A stretch of DNA of 64,000 nucleotides, taken from positions 248,001-312,000 of the forward strand of contig VFIW01000009.1 of assembly GCA_006386115.1 (NCBI GenBank), given 5' to 3'. The position numbers and the translations under genes are program-made. A model generated the notes under the pieces. It did no database searches, was not told the DNA's origin, and saw only the letters and a program-made list of their open reading frames with translations. This DNA comes from Globisporangium splendens. Its lineage: Eukaryota > Oomycota > Peronosporomycetes > Pythiales > Pythiaceae. How positions within the stretch are numbered: position 1 is the stretch's first letter; every line of letters begins with the position of its first letter. Below, piece by piece: positions 54,116-64,000 of this stretch.

Positions 54116-54902
54116 ATGGTTGCCTCTAAGAAGTCGGTATGGAAGAGAATCTCTGTTTTGCACCACTCTGCATGAAATGCGGCATCTCTGCGGGCAAAGG
54201 TGGCGAGCCCCCTCCCTTCTCATTCTCTTCTCCATCCGGTGGACGAGGTTCAAATGAGAGAGCGCGCTGTCTCCACTCTTCTGCTGCGTCGTTCTGTGTG
54301 TTTACTCGTGGGCGGCAACGCGGGATCGAGCGGATGCAGCGACTCTCTCACAGCCATTGTGTTCCGCGTCGATAGAAAATTGATGATGTTGAGAGAGCGA
54401 GTCTCTTTGTCTCGGAAGCGCGAGCGTGTCCGCAAGGAAAAGAAGCGCGTTGTTGGTCTGATCTAATCCCCAAACTCGTTTATTTCGTTCCGAGCAGAAG
54501 AAATCCATGGAAAACATCAACTCGCGCTTGCAGTTGGTCATGCGCTCCGGTAAGGTCGCGCTTGGTTACAAGCAGACCTTGAAGGCGCTCCGCTCCAACA
54601 AGGGTATGTCTACGCGTTATGTGCTCTGCCACTTTGTCCATGGCTGTGGAATGCTCACAAGTGTGTGGCTAATGTTTTGCGAAATTTCAGCCAAGTTGGT
54701 GCTTATTGCCAACAACACCCAGCCATTGCGCAAGTCGGAGGTTGAGTACTACTCGATGCTCGCCAAGACCGGTGTCCACCACTTCGCTGGTAACAACAAC
54801 GACCTCGGTACGGCCTGCGGTAAATTCTTCCGCGTGTCGGTCATGTGCATCCTCGACGCCGGTGACTCGGATATTCTTCGCTCGATGCCTTCTGAGAACT
54901 AA
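54116..54902 (+). CDS. RPL30: 60S ribosomal protein L30 (eL30)
   Basis: Three exons (54116-54136, 54498-54603, 54691-54902) join to 112 residues: MVASKKS, then [32 protein letters not shown], then [44 protein letters not shown] and the C-terminal [13 protein letters not shown]. This is the complete eukaryotic eL30 of the large ribosomal subunit, an RNA-binding fold shared with L7Ae. The tiny first exon (21 nt, seven codons) followed by a 361-nt intron is typical of ribosomal protein genes, and restores the conserved basic N terminus. Highly expressed housekeeping gene expected. Confidence 0.93.
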
Positions 54903-55222
54903 GCGCTGCCTTTGACACCCAAAGGTATTATTTTGAGCGTGTAAAAGCGCTCAGCAAAATAATAAAGCACCATGTTTTGAGGCTCCACCATTATCACTTT
55001 GTTCATTTGTGCACAATTTGGGGAATTGTGTCCGTTGTGTACATGATACATGATAAAGTCCCTAGTGCGTGCCAACGAGTTGGTATGTAGACGGTATTGA
55101 CCTAGAAATGTCGACGTACTTGCACCGAGTTGACTCACTCCACGTTGGCGTAAATGCAGGGTGGGCTAATGAAAAATGTGTAAAAGCACAAGTCAAAGCG
55201 CGTCGCATGCAAAAAAGTCTAT
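54903..55222. other. Convergent spacer
   Basis: Between the stops of eL30 (+) and RRP7 (-). Contains AATAAA-like signals (AATAATAAAGCACC near 54958) consistent with a polyadenylation region. Confidence 0.45.
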
Positions 55223-56195
55223 TTATTCTGGTTTAAATTTGTTGGCTTGCTTGAGCTTCTCGACCATTTGTCGGTCTTCCTCAAAGCGTTCACGAAGCGA
55301 CTTGAGCTCTACATGATGACAAAAAATAAAGCACAAGATGGACATTTCGTTAGCACTCCGCCGCACACTGAATCAGCATACGACAGGTCAGCAAATACGT
55401 ACGATCGCGTTTGCGTTCGCGCATCTGGAAGCGGTAGAAGTTGTCCATTTCCTTGGACTTTTGCTTCTTTGCCGGGCGGCCGAGGTCTTCGGCTGCCGCT
55501 TGGGTGCGCTTCTTCGTATTCACGACCGTCTTGAAGCCATCGTCGTCCACCTGCGCCTTCAGCTCCTCACGCTTTCGGAAATCCTGTATAATCATGATAT
55601 CACACACACACACACACACAAACACGCACATGTCCAGCCGTGAGCATCCACTTCTAAATGAGCACAATGCATAATTCTAACGCACCTCTTCTTCGTCGGC
55701 GTCAAATTTGGCCATGTACTTGTCGGCGATCGCCTTCACGGCTGCGAGTCCTGGCTTGTTGGCCTTGTATTTGTTCAAATACGCCTGAAGTCCCGCCACC
55801 GGTGCCTCATTATCGCCAGTATCCAACTCCTTCACCCGCAGCACTTTCTTGACGGCGTCCTTGGATTTGAACACGACGTGCGCAGTCTTGGCCATCAACG
55901 GATCCTGTGCGCTTCCATTGCCATCGCTGCTGCTGGTACTGGAGTCCGCAGTCTTCGCGTTGACGACGTGCTGGATGGAACCCACGGCCGGCTCCAGACA
56001 CGCGCGCAGCCAGTCCTCGTCGGCGTGCGCGGGCAGGTTCACGACGTACACAGTGCGGTCGGCCGCCAGCTGCGACTCGCCGCCAAGTGCCTCATTCTCC
56101 TTCACGTTGTGCTTCTTCACGTATATATACCGCTTGAACGCGCTGTGCGCGAGCGGCAGCGCGATCGCGTGGTACCCGCCGACAACCTGCGCCAT
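55223..56195 (-). CDS. RRP7A: Ribosomal RNA-processing protein 7 (RRP7A-like)
   Basis: Three exons (55686-56195, 55403-55583, 55223-55308) join in frame to 258 residues. The N-terminal half is an RRM-like fold (RYIYVKKHN, RTVYVVNLPAHADEDWLRACL, AHVVFKSKDAVKKVLRV). The C-terminal half carries the RRP7 signature: a DDGFKTVV stretch, a Lys-rich region (RPAKKQKSKEMDNFYRFQMR) and the final helix LKSLRERFEEDRQMVEKLKQ. RRP7 acts in the UTP-C part of the small-subunit processome in the nucleolus, needed for 18S rRNA maturation. An in-frame ATG 39 nt upstream (56234) could extend it by 13 residues. Confidence 0.9.
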
Positions 56196-56629
56196 CTTTT
56201 GCCTGTGATCGCCGTCGAAAATGGCTTTTCGCATTGCAGGCAGGTCAGCCAGCCACCAGTAAATCTTTGAGGGACGACTTTCACGGTAGATTATTGGCTG
56301 AAATCTCGATATTTGAGTTTTTATTGGCGGAAAAGAAGATGGTTATAGTGTAACCTTGCGGGTTACTCTCATTAGCAACAGAACGGAAAGCAACGAACTG
56401 GCCAATATGGACAGCAGCGGCGGCAAGTGCGACACAATGCGGACGCGTGTGCAGAAAGGGAGGCGCGCTCGATGGGATACAGGCGACAGGTGACCGTGTA
56501 TATGGCGAATCCATAGACAGAGGATTTTGCGTGTTGGCGCTGTGCCGGAAATAAATGACGCGAAACTGCTGTCAACGGCGAATCCATCACTGAAGTGGAG
56601 TCCTCAACAGGGCACAAGCGCGCGCGGAT
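56196..56629. other. Divergent spacer
   Basis: Shared upstream region of RRP7 (-) and the IQ/WW gene (+); no specific element identified. Confidence 0.4.
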
Positions 56630-59395
56630 ATGCCTGCTACAAAGTGCAGCACCTGTCCGCACGGCAGAAGCAGTGGTGGTATTGGTCCCGTACTCAAGCA
56701 GCCATGTTCTGGAGCTGTCGAGCGCCGACCAGGGATCTTGACCGCCACGAGGTTACAGTGCATCCTCGGTGGCGGCGGCAGTGGATCCGACCTTGGCCAC
56801 AGGCAAAGACGCAAACGGAGTGAATGCGGTGTTGGAGATGACGATGACGCGGATACAAGGAGTCCGTGCGATCCACGGTACTATGATTCTTCCCCGCGTA
56901 ATCGTGATGTTTTAGCAGATGTGCGTCCATATTCAGGTCACAGAGAGCTTCCATATGGCCAAAGCAATCCCATCAAGACGCAGGAGAAGAAGCGGAAACG
57001 AAGGAAAGAGAGAAGATTGGAGCCCATGGCAGCAGAGTCATCGACGTCACCACGACCGCTGCCTGTTCCGCGTGCCAACCAGAGCGGCAGTGCGCGTGTG
57101 TCTCGCCATTCAGGACCATCAAATGCAGAGCAGCAGCAGCCACAATGCCAGAAGAAAGAGCCAAAGGACCCAGTACGACACCAAGGAGGACAAGCCAATG
57201 TAAACAAGCAGGATACAGCAGAGGAGAAGAAGCAATTGCAGAATGAGATCAAGTGGATCCATGCGCATCTCCCTGTGCTTCACCTCGCCACGTCCAAGTG
57301 TTCGCTGCCATTCCGTCAGCGGCTGTTTGTATCGACGATCATCGCGCATCTCACGCGTGCAAAGCTGCGCAACCACTGGTACCACTGGACGTGGGTCATC
57401 GCACAGGAGAAGCAGCTCGCGTTCGCCAAGATGCGTGCGTCGCTGCGTGTCCTGGAGCTCTTTGAAACGGTCTCCATGGATCACCTCCTGGAGAAATTTA
57501 GATACTGGCACGAGTGGGTACTTGAGAGTCAACACCAAGAACAGCTCGCAGCAGTCGTCACGACCCAGCAATGGATTCGCAGTGAGCGCGAGCGGAGAGC
57601 ATCAGAGAAGTCGGCGCGTGCTGCGCGAGATCTGAAGCAAGCGCTCGACATGATGAACGCACACGCGGTGCGCATCCAGCGACGCTACCAGACGCACGTG
57701 CGAGTTTATTTTCTGCAAAAGTGTCGCCATGCTGCAGCCATGATTCAAAGCAAGGTACGACATCATCAGCGTCACAGACGCTTTTTGCTTGAGGCGCGAG
57801 CGGCGAGGAGGATTCAGCGAGCATACCGCAGACGTCTCAGTATCCAGCAGGCTACGCTCTGTGCGATGATCATGCACACGTTCTTGCAGCATAAAGTGAG
57901 TGTCATCCAGCGTTTTTGGCGACACTACGCGGCGTGGAAGCATCAGGTCGTGCCGCTGCTGTATGTACCATGCCTAGTGGATCAAGTCGAGTTTGCTGCT
58001 GCGATCGATGTGATTCAGCGCCATTTTCGCGGCTTTCTGTGCCGGCGACACATGAAAACATGCCACCGCAATGCCAGAAGAATCCAGAATTGTTGGTGGG
58101 GTTTCCAGAGAAGAGCAATGGCGCGGCAGACTCGCAAAACGGAGATACTACAGCGACAGCTCGCAGCGTGCTGTCTGCAGCGTACGTTTGTACGCAACCG
58201 CGAACAGCTCAAGTTTCGGAAAATGATGCAGCACTCGACGCGACCGATGTACCTGCGCGCGCGCGACTTTGATGCCGCTCAGCGCGCCAAAGTGCACGTG
58301 ATGATCGTGAAAAGTGCAGTGTTTGCCATGCAAAGTACATGGCGAAAGCACGTGCGGTACGTTGTCTGGAAGCAGACACGGGCTCAGGCTGCGCTTGTGC
58401 TCCAGTCATTTCTTCAGCGAGTGGTAGGACGTCATAGATGGAAGCGGCTCGTGCAACAAGCAAGCCAACTGCAGCAAGACTAGATGCGATGCAACGCTGT
58501 GCAGCACATTCAGACATGCTGGTGCCACTATAGAAACCGACAAGCAGACAAGGCGAATGCTGAGTGTTTGCAGCAGATCGAGCAGTTAGCCAGGCTCGTG
58601 CGAGCATCGAGTTGCCTTCAGCGGTGTTACCGGCGACACCGCGATCCGTGGTGCCGAGTGTTACGACGTGTGCTTTATGTCGATCTCCCGCGGCAACGGA
58701 CCGCGGTGCAACGCATCCGAACGCAGTGGCTGCAGTACCACGCGCGCAAGCAATCGCTTCTTGAGCAGTTCGACAGACTCGAGCTTCCTCTATTTTTGTC
58801 AAAGGGAATGGATTTGTATAAACTGCAACAGCTCTTGCTGGAGCAACACCTCCAGATGCAGCGACAGCACGCTGCAGCAAAGCGCATCCAGCGAATGTTC
58901 CATCGCACGATCGATGCGCGCGATGGGAAGCGGTTGCTGCAAAAGTACAGGATTCTGATGCGGCAGGAGATGAAGAGACGACAGCAGCGCCGGATCATCC
59001 ACGAGTACCTGAGCGACAAGGAGACGAAGAAGTGGGTGCGGAATCCACAGTCTACGACAACGACGAGCAGCAGCGGCAGCGCCAAGGCTTCGAAAGCATG
59101 GGCAGTTTCGTTGATGACGCCAGTCTCTGGTGCCGACCATGCAGTGGCGAAGAATATGGAGAATGGCGACACTTTGGCATTGGATGGCGCAGGAGCTGCT
59201 GGGGATGTTGTGCCAGATCCCAATGCACAAGAAGAGAGCGAGAGTGTACGATACTGGAGCGAAGAGCGCCAGCGCGAGTATCTTTTCGATCCACGAACTG
59301 GAGAATCAACGTGGGTGCAGCAACGTCCTGTGAGAATCTCACTCAACTCAAAGATCATGACACTCGAGCGTAAAATACATCATGCCGTATTTTAA
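56630..59395 (+). CDS. Multi-IQ, WW-domain protein with one in-frame TAG
   Basis: One frame of 922 codons interrupted by a single TAG (codon 618, 58481-58483), immediately followed by ATG. Residues 1-200 are basic and low-complexity. From about 345 on there are at least a dozen IQ or IQ-like calmodulin-binding helices on both sides of the TAG (VRIQRRYQTH, ARRIQRAYRRR, IDVIQRHFRGF, ARRIQNCWWGF before; VQHIQTCWCHYR, AKRIQRMFHR after). Near the C terminus a WW domain is seen (RYWSEERQREYLFDP...GESTWVQQRP, about 873-903). The IQ array continuing across the TAG in the same frame indicates one ancestral protein. It could be a calmodulin-regulated cytoskeletal scaffold. It may be a nonsense allele, readthrough, two products, or a sequence error. 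Confidence 0.72.
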
Positions 59396-60550
59396 GTGCA
59401 TTGCCATCTTTGAAAGGAAAGAGAGAGAGAGAAAAAAAAGCACATCGTTGCAAAGTAAAGCCCTCTCTAAAATGCATATCGGACCGATCCGTCCACCACT
59501 CTTTTAACTTTTCCGAGAGCCGCGTCTGACTCGCTTTCGCGCCTTCTCGCTGGTTGGCTGGTGGCGCCTGCGAAGCGGCAAAGGGAGGGAGGGAGGATGT
59601 GAGGCAGGCGAGTTCCTCAAATCCAACCACGAAGCAGCAGCTGTTTTGCTGCTTGGCGACATGATGACGTCGACGTGCGAATGGTGCTTGGGTGTGATTC
59701 CGTCGACGACGCATGCGTGACAGGGAGACTTCTCGCTTTTGATTGGCGCTGCGAACGAGATACGGCACACAAAACAAAACTTCAACCTACACGTTTTTGT
59801 CGCGTCGTTGCTTTCCGTAGCCATCCGTCGACGTCGCTGATTGGCGCATCCTCGATTCTCAGGCTCGTGATTGGCTAGGAGGATGAACGTCAATAGCTTG
59901 GTACACGTCGCGCGTGTCACTGCATGCACTTGAATGTTGAGGATAGGTAAAGGGCTAGGGATCTGCAAGTTACCTTTTTTTAACAACTGGAGTTGAGTAT
60001 GCTTTGGCGGTGGGTTGAAGTCTTTTGGTGTATGTGACGTGTGAAGAAAAACAAAGCAAAAAACTTGCGGTTCAGTGCGGTGGGTGGTGAGCGGGAATGA
60101 ATGCCCTCGCGTACGCTCGCTCGGCACATGCGCTCCAAGCGGAGGAAACGCAACGTCGCGGTGGATGGCCGCACGAAAGTTCAAGCGCCAAATAGTGTTG
60201 AGTAGTCAAATGCGAGACGCAGAGTGGATGTGTGAAACAATGCGGACGCGCTTTTAGCTCAACATGGTGGTGGACTCGAATGGCAGTACAGTAGACCTCT
60301 TTGTGGATCTGTGACGAGAACAAGTCGATTAGTTAAAGGCACCGCGCATTTGATGCTGTTGTCAGTAATTATGAGCTTGACAGCAATGTGCGAATGGACT
60401 GAATCAAAATCGCATAATATATTGATCGTGCTGGTTGCGATCATAAATAAAAAGAAGGATCCCCTCACAGGATGTCTTTTCCTCAGTACTTCATACTATA
60501 CTAACACGAGATCATGCATAAATATACGCGCGCGCATTTCAGCTCCTGCT
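59396..60550. other. Convergent intergenic region with clustered CCAAT boxes
   Basis: GATTGG occurs three times within about 135 bp (about 59742, 59839 and 59870), unexpected between two 3' ends. A 226-codon minus-strand frame (59504-60184) overlaps it without known similarity. The last 250 bp before 60551 are A/T-rich, probably the 3' end of the zinc-finger gene. Confidence 0.4.
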
Positions 60551-61708
60551 TCACTTCTTCATCTTGCCGCCGTGCGACCAGCAATAGCCCCCAGACTTGG
60601 GACCTTTGTTGCACCCGTCCAACTTGCACAGCCGCTTGCCGCCGTGCGACCAGCACACACCGTTCTTGCGCGACGCGTTCAGGCAGCCCTCGATCGTGCA
60701 GCGCTTGCCGCCACCGTGGCTGATGCACAGACCGAGGCTCACAGCGTGCTTCTGGCATCCTTCTTCCGAACAGCGCAGACCACCGCCGTGAGCGATGCAG
60801 TATCCCCCAGCCTTCGCGCGCTTCCGGCATTCGCTCATACCGCACAACTTGGCGCTGCTCGTGCGCTTCGACTTGTCGCTACCGTTGTCGCTCATCGGAC
60901 TGCTGCTCGTCGCTGGAAGGATCGTGCGGACGCGGAACGGGTGGTTCTCCGCCAACTCGTTCTTCTCCTGCTGCATCGACGCCAGCTGGCTCAGCGCTGC
61001 GCCAGCGAGCAAGCTGCCGAGCGCGTATTCAGGATGGTGGCGCGCGTTCTCTCCCAGTGGCGACGATGGGACTTCGCGCAACTGCTTGTACAGGTCCATG
61101 CACTGCTTCTGTGCTGGACTCATCGAGTTGGTGTCGTGGGTCGTCGACGACGCGTTGCTGCTGCTCTCTTCGCGGCGCATCATGGCACCGATCGACGGCA
61201 GACGCGCCACCACAGGCGCGTCCTTCAGAGGCGACAGCGACCGCGCCTCCTCACTCAGCAGGTCGCTCATCCCCACCAAGCGCGGCGAGCGCTCGACGCT
61301 GCTGCTGCTGCTGTTGCTGGCTGGGCTGCGGAAAAGGCTCGGGAGGCGCACAGGCTCCGCAGCCGCATGCTGCCACATGAGCTCCTTCCCGAACTGCTGG
61401 TCCATAGGCGCGAGAATCAGCTCCATATCAATGTCTTCCAATGTGCTGCTGTTGCTGTAGTTCACGTAGGTGACGACTGCGGACGACGTGTCAAATTGAA
61501 CAATGGCGGCTTCTCGTGCGGGGTCGTCCGTTGCTCTTGCTCTTGCTGCTTCGTTTCTACGGTACACTTGCTGCAAGCCACGGCGGCTTTTCCCAAGTGG
61601 ACGCGGATTTTGAAGTGAGTTCGGCCGTGTGCAGAGGCACATTTGTATGCGGTTGTTGTTCTGTTGGTTCCACTGGTTCCACTGGTTGGTGGTGGCCTGG
61701 CCACGCAC
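60551..61708 (-). CDS. WRKY19-like zinc-finger repeat protein
   Basis: The frame gives up to 385 residues. The C-terminal 95 residues hold four tandem C-x4-C-x9-C-x3-H units (CGMSECRKRAKAGGYCIAH, CSEEGCQKHAVSLGLCISH, then two more) separated by GG(G/K)xx, the Cys/His repeat of proteins annotated as probable WRKY19-like zinc fingers in oomycetes. Upstream are Ser/Pro/Asn-rich stretches and helices (QKQCMDLYKQLREV, SLLAGAALSQLASMQQEK). Likely nuclear DNA- or RNA-binding. The 5' end is unsure: the open frame begins with GTG, and an acceptor-like GGCTTGCAG near 61571 suggests an earlier first exon. A candidate exon starting MLTHQNAQSV near 61992 has a GT donor but its phase does not fit. Confidence 0.78.
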   Translation of the reverse strand: MRGQATTNQWNQWNQQNNNRIQMCLCTRPNSLQNPRPLGKSRRGLQQVYRRNEAARARATDDPAREAAIVQFDTSSAVVTYVNYSNSSTLEDIDMELILAPMDQQFGKELMWQHAAAEPVRLPSLFRSPASNSSSSSVERSPRLVGMSDLLSEEARSLSPLKDAPVVARLPSIGAMMRREESSSNASSTTHDTNSMSPAQKQCMDLYKQLREVPSSPLGENARHHPEYALGSLLAGAALSQLASMQQEKNELAENHPFRVRTILPATSSSPMSDNGSDKSKRTSSAKLCGMSECRKRAKAGGYCIAHGGGLRCSEEGCQKHAVSLGLCISHGGGKRCTIEGCLNASRKNGVCWSHGGKRLCKLDGCNKGPKSGGYCWSHGGKMKK

Positions 61709-64000
61709 ACTCGAAAAAGGAGGAAAAAGAACGCTCTGCCTAGTTCTCTGACATGCTGGACCCTACCCCTTCGCGTTGCAGCAAGTGCCAAGTGTGCGTC
61801 GTCGTCGCGAGCGTTTGAAGTTTCGGTTGTGGTTTGTAGCTTGGAAGATGATGGGGGAAGGGAGGGGGTTGTAGATTCGTCGACTGGTTCGTAATTTATT
61901 TGTTTTTTATATTTACCTCGCAAAATCGGAGTTGTGTGGCTCTGCACAAAGCGAGGGTAAATTACGGACTGTGCGTTTTGGTGAGTGAGCATTTTGGAAC
62001 ACAAGCACCATTTTTATAGCGAGAATCGCTTTTCTTTTTCAAACTTGAAGCTCGAAGCACCAATGGTTTGGGCCATTCATGCGTGCACACTCACAGAGAA
62101 CGAGAACTGAACCGTTCGCGCCAGCCGCGTGGTGTCATCGACTCGGTTTCCATGCGGAGAAAATCGATTTTTGAAGGAGGGACTAAAAAGGATTTGCGAT
62201 TTTGGAGGTTTGACTTGTTTCTCTGTCCAAAGTTTGACAAATCGCAAAAAAGACGTGAAGCTTTATCGTGAATCGCAAGAGGTCATTTCGTGTGCAGATA
62301 AGCTTTGTGCTGATTCGCAAGAGGCCATCGCGTGCGGATAAAGGATAACTCTTGCGTTTCAAGAGAATAGACAGCAAAATGACGCTTCTTGTCAGTTTTC
62401 GTGGTCTATGATGTCATCTCCCTTCGACAGGAAGCGAAGCAAAGACAAGCGTCACAATCCAAGCAAGAGAACTGCACTGTAGTGCAGAAAGCATCTGATG
62501 GACACCTGCATGCGGTGTGTGCTGTGATCGCGAGTCTAATTCGACCAGCCTGCTGCTGTGCGACCTGTAAACATGGTGATACGATCTCGATTACGCACCA
62601 AAGCTGCTGTGCTGGCAAGAACATGGAAAACCAGGACACGTGCTCTCTCTCTCATCAAAGTGGCTGTCAAGAAAATCTCCAGCAAATGCGACAAACACGC
62701 CATTCACTTCATGTTGTTGTAGGAGAACCTATAAAACCCGTCGCAAATCTCTCAGCAGTGCGAAAAACAAGAGCAGCAACGCGCAGTGTCCGAGCTCCCG
62801 AAACCAATCACTTCATGTATCTTTCTAGGTAAAGCTACAGCAATCCTGCTCTGCTCTGTGTATCCTCGATTTGCCTGTCACAGAAACGCGAGCCGTGTCG
62901 TACCGTAGAAAAATGTCCAGTTGCGTTGTCAAACAAACCGTCGAGCCAATCGGATTCACTTGATGTAAAACGAAGTGACCGTCGGTAATTTACCGCTTGA
63001 TTAGCTCTGCAGAATGTCCAGTCACGCACCAGACTGCGTGGGTACAGCGGTGCATTTTTACTTGTTTTCTAGCTTGTCCTAGAAACGACCGACACATGTG
63101 ACACTCACATCGTCTATGCACGCATTGCAGATCCGCAGGTTCAACCCATGCGGATGGCGCACAAACATCACTCTCGCAGCACAACCTCCCGCTTAGGTAT
63201 CATTACAGTATTGCTCCGGTTGACACGTTGTTGTCGACAAACCAAGCTTGACAAGTTGCTGTCGACAAACCCTGCTTGGAGCTTTCTGGAAACACCTTGT
63301 CAGACACCACCTCAATATTACGCTTTCGCTGTCAATGTGCTCTCTTGCAAAGAGAACATTCTGGTTTTTCTATGCGGAGCCTTCTTGAAAGAGAAGGCGG
63401 TTCTTCTCTTATTAAACATGCGTGGAGGGTACGTGGCATTGTTGTGGTGAAACGTTTTTCCTCTTCAAAGTTCAAGATAGGAAGGCACGCCTCATTGCTG
63501 TGCTGTCCGTCCCACTTGCCACAAAACAGAAAGGAATGAAGTCTTCACGTTGGAAAAGGAGCGCATTCCGACGTGTGGTTTGGATGCTTTGTTCTTCGTT
63601 CGTCTGAGTTTGACGGAGGAACCAATCCCACGCTTCTTGTGCTTGGAGACGTGACGAGTCCGACGCAGCAGCAGCGGACCTGCTCGCAAATGGGGCTGCT
63701 TCGAGACGCAAATGCTCGGATCAGAAGACCACGCAGGAAGGGCGAGAGGGCCACGGCTGTCACCAAACAGCCGCTTGAACCTCAGCAACTGACTGATTGG
63801 CTGGCTGACTGACTAATCCATGCACCAGCGGTCCATTCTCTGGTCTGCGACTGGACAGGGACCTGCGGTAGTAGGCATTCGATTTAGGAAGGATCGATAT
63901 GCGAGGTAATTACTGTACGGGAACAGAGCAAGTTGTTGTCATGATGACAAATATAGGTTTCTTTTTGAAAAGGGTTGCGTAGGAAACAATACTGGCATCA
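61709..64000. other. Intergenic to window end, small repeats only
   Basis: No gene recognised. Two imperfect direct repeats are seen: TCGCAAGAGGTCATTTCGTG / TCGCAAGAGGCCATCGCGTG at about 62273 and 62315, and GTCGACAAACC..GCTTG at about 63233 and 63261. Open frames at 62389-62832 (+) and 63472-63812 (both strands) have no known similarity and may be chance. Confidence 0.45.

Noticed and set aside
46990..59395. Genome-wide TAG recoding as an explanation for the in-frame TAGs
   Set aside because: Several intact genes (PX protein at 29021, dehydratase at 38740, methylene-THF dehydrogenase at 33901) end at TAG in the expected place.
1..64000. CRISPR arrays, bacterial operons, ribosome binding sites or riboswitches
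   Set aside because: The sequence is eukaryotic with spliced genes; no spaced direct-repeat array was seen.

Overview
The window is nuclear DNA of an oomycete (Stramenopila, Peronosporomycetes). Genes are dense and split by short introns (about 60-90 bp, mostly GTACGT/GTGCGT/GTAAGT donors). One gene (peroxygenase) carries a close match to the oomycete Inr+FPR core promoter. The gene set is also typical: a WRKY19-like CxxxxC/CxxxH zinc-finger array, a bZIP-PAS factor, a fused isopropylmalate dehydratase, a secreted alpha carbonic anhydrase and a heme-thiolate peroxygenase. A dynein-2 intermediate chain (intraflagellar transport) suggests a species that still makes flagellated zoospores. Genus cannot be decided from sequence alone.

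Layout. 0-5.5 kb: the C-terminal half of a four-domain voltage-gated cation channel (-, frame-broken) abuts the C-terminal half of an aldo/keto reductase (+), followed by a small membrane protein. 6-13 kb: alpha carbonic anhydrase, a gene fragment cut by a decayed LINE with an RNase H domain, and a long coiled-coil protein. 13.6-19 kb: the first cluster of an unrecognised family of small two-exon genes. 20-36 kb: peroxygenase, bZIP-PAS factor, a large foldback sequence holding TGACGTCA, a PX-PDZ-coiled-coil protein, an Arb2/FAM172-AGC kinase fusion, and a monofunctional methylene-THF dehydrogenase. 36.6-48.9 kb: isopropylmalate dehydratase-like aconitase, dynein-2 intermediate chain, actin capping protein alpha, RABL3 GTPase, a Gln-rich membrane protein, and a membrane protein with an in-frame TAG. 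49.3-53.8 kb: the second cluster of the small family. 54-64 kb: ribosomal protein eL30, RRP7, a multi-IQ/WW protein with an in-frame TAG, a WRKY19-like zinc-finger protein, then about 2 kb without a recognisable gene.

The most interesting signal is the small-protein family. At least eight copies lie in two clusters 35 kb apart. Exon 1 is usually exactly 147 nt (49 codons) and encodes an amphipathic-helix motif ending in (I/L/V)-x-P at a phase-0 intron; exon 2 is short and variable. Two copies share a long, nearly identical inverted duplication that includes upstream DNA. Most copies have GATTGGCT or a close variant 320-435 bp upstream, and decayed exon-2 remnants lie among them. I do not recognise the family.

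Several long genes carry one-base frame slips or single in-frame TAG codons. These may be real decay or assembly indels, and are flagged as findings. All exon borders were placed by eye from splice signals, frame and homology.
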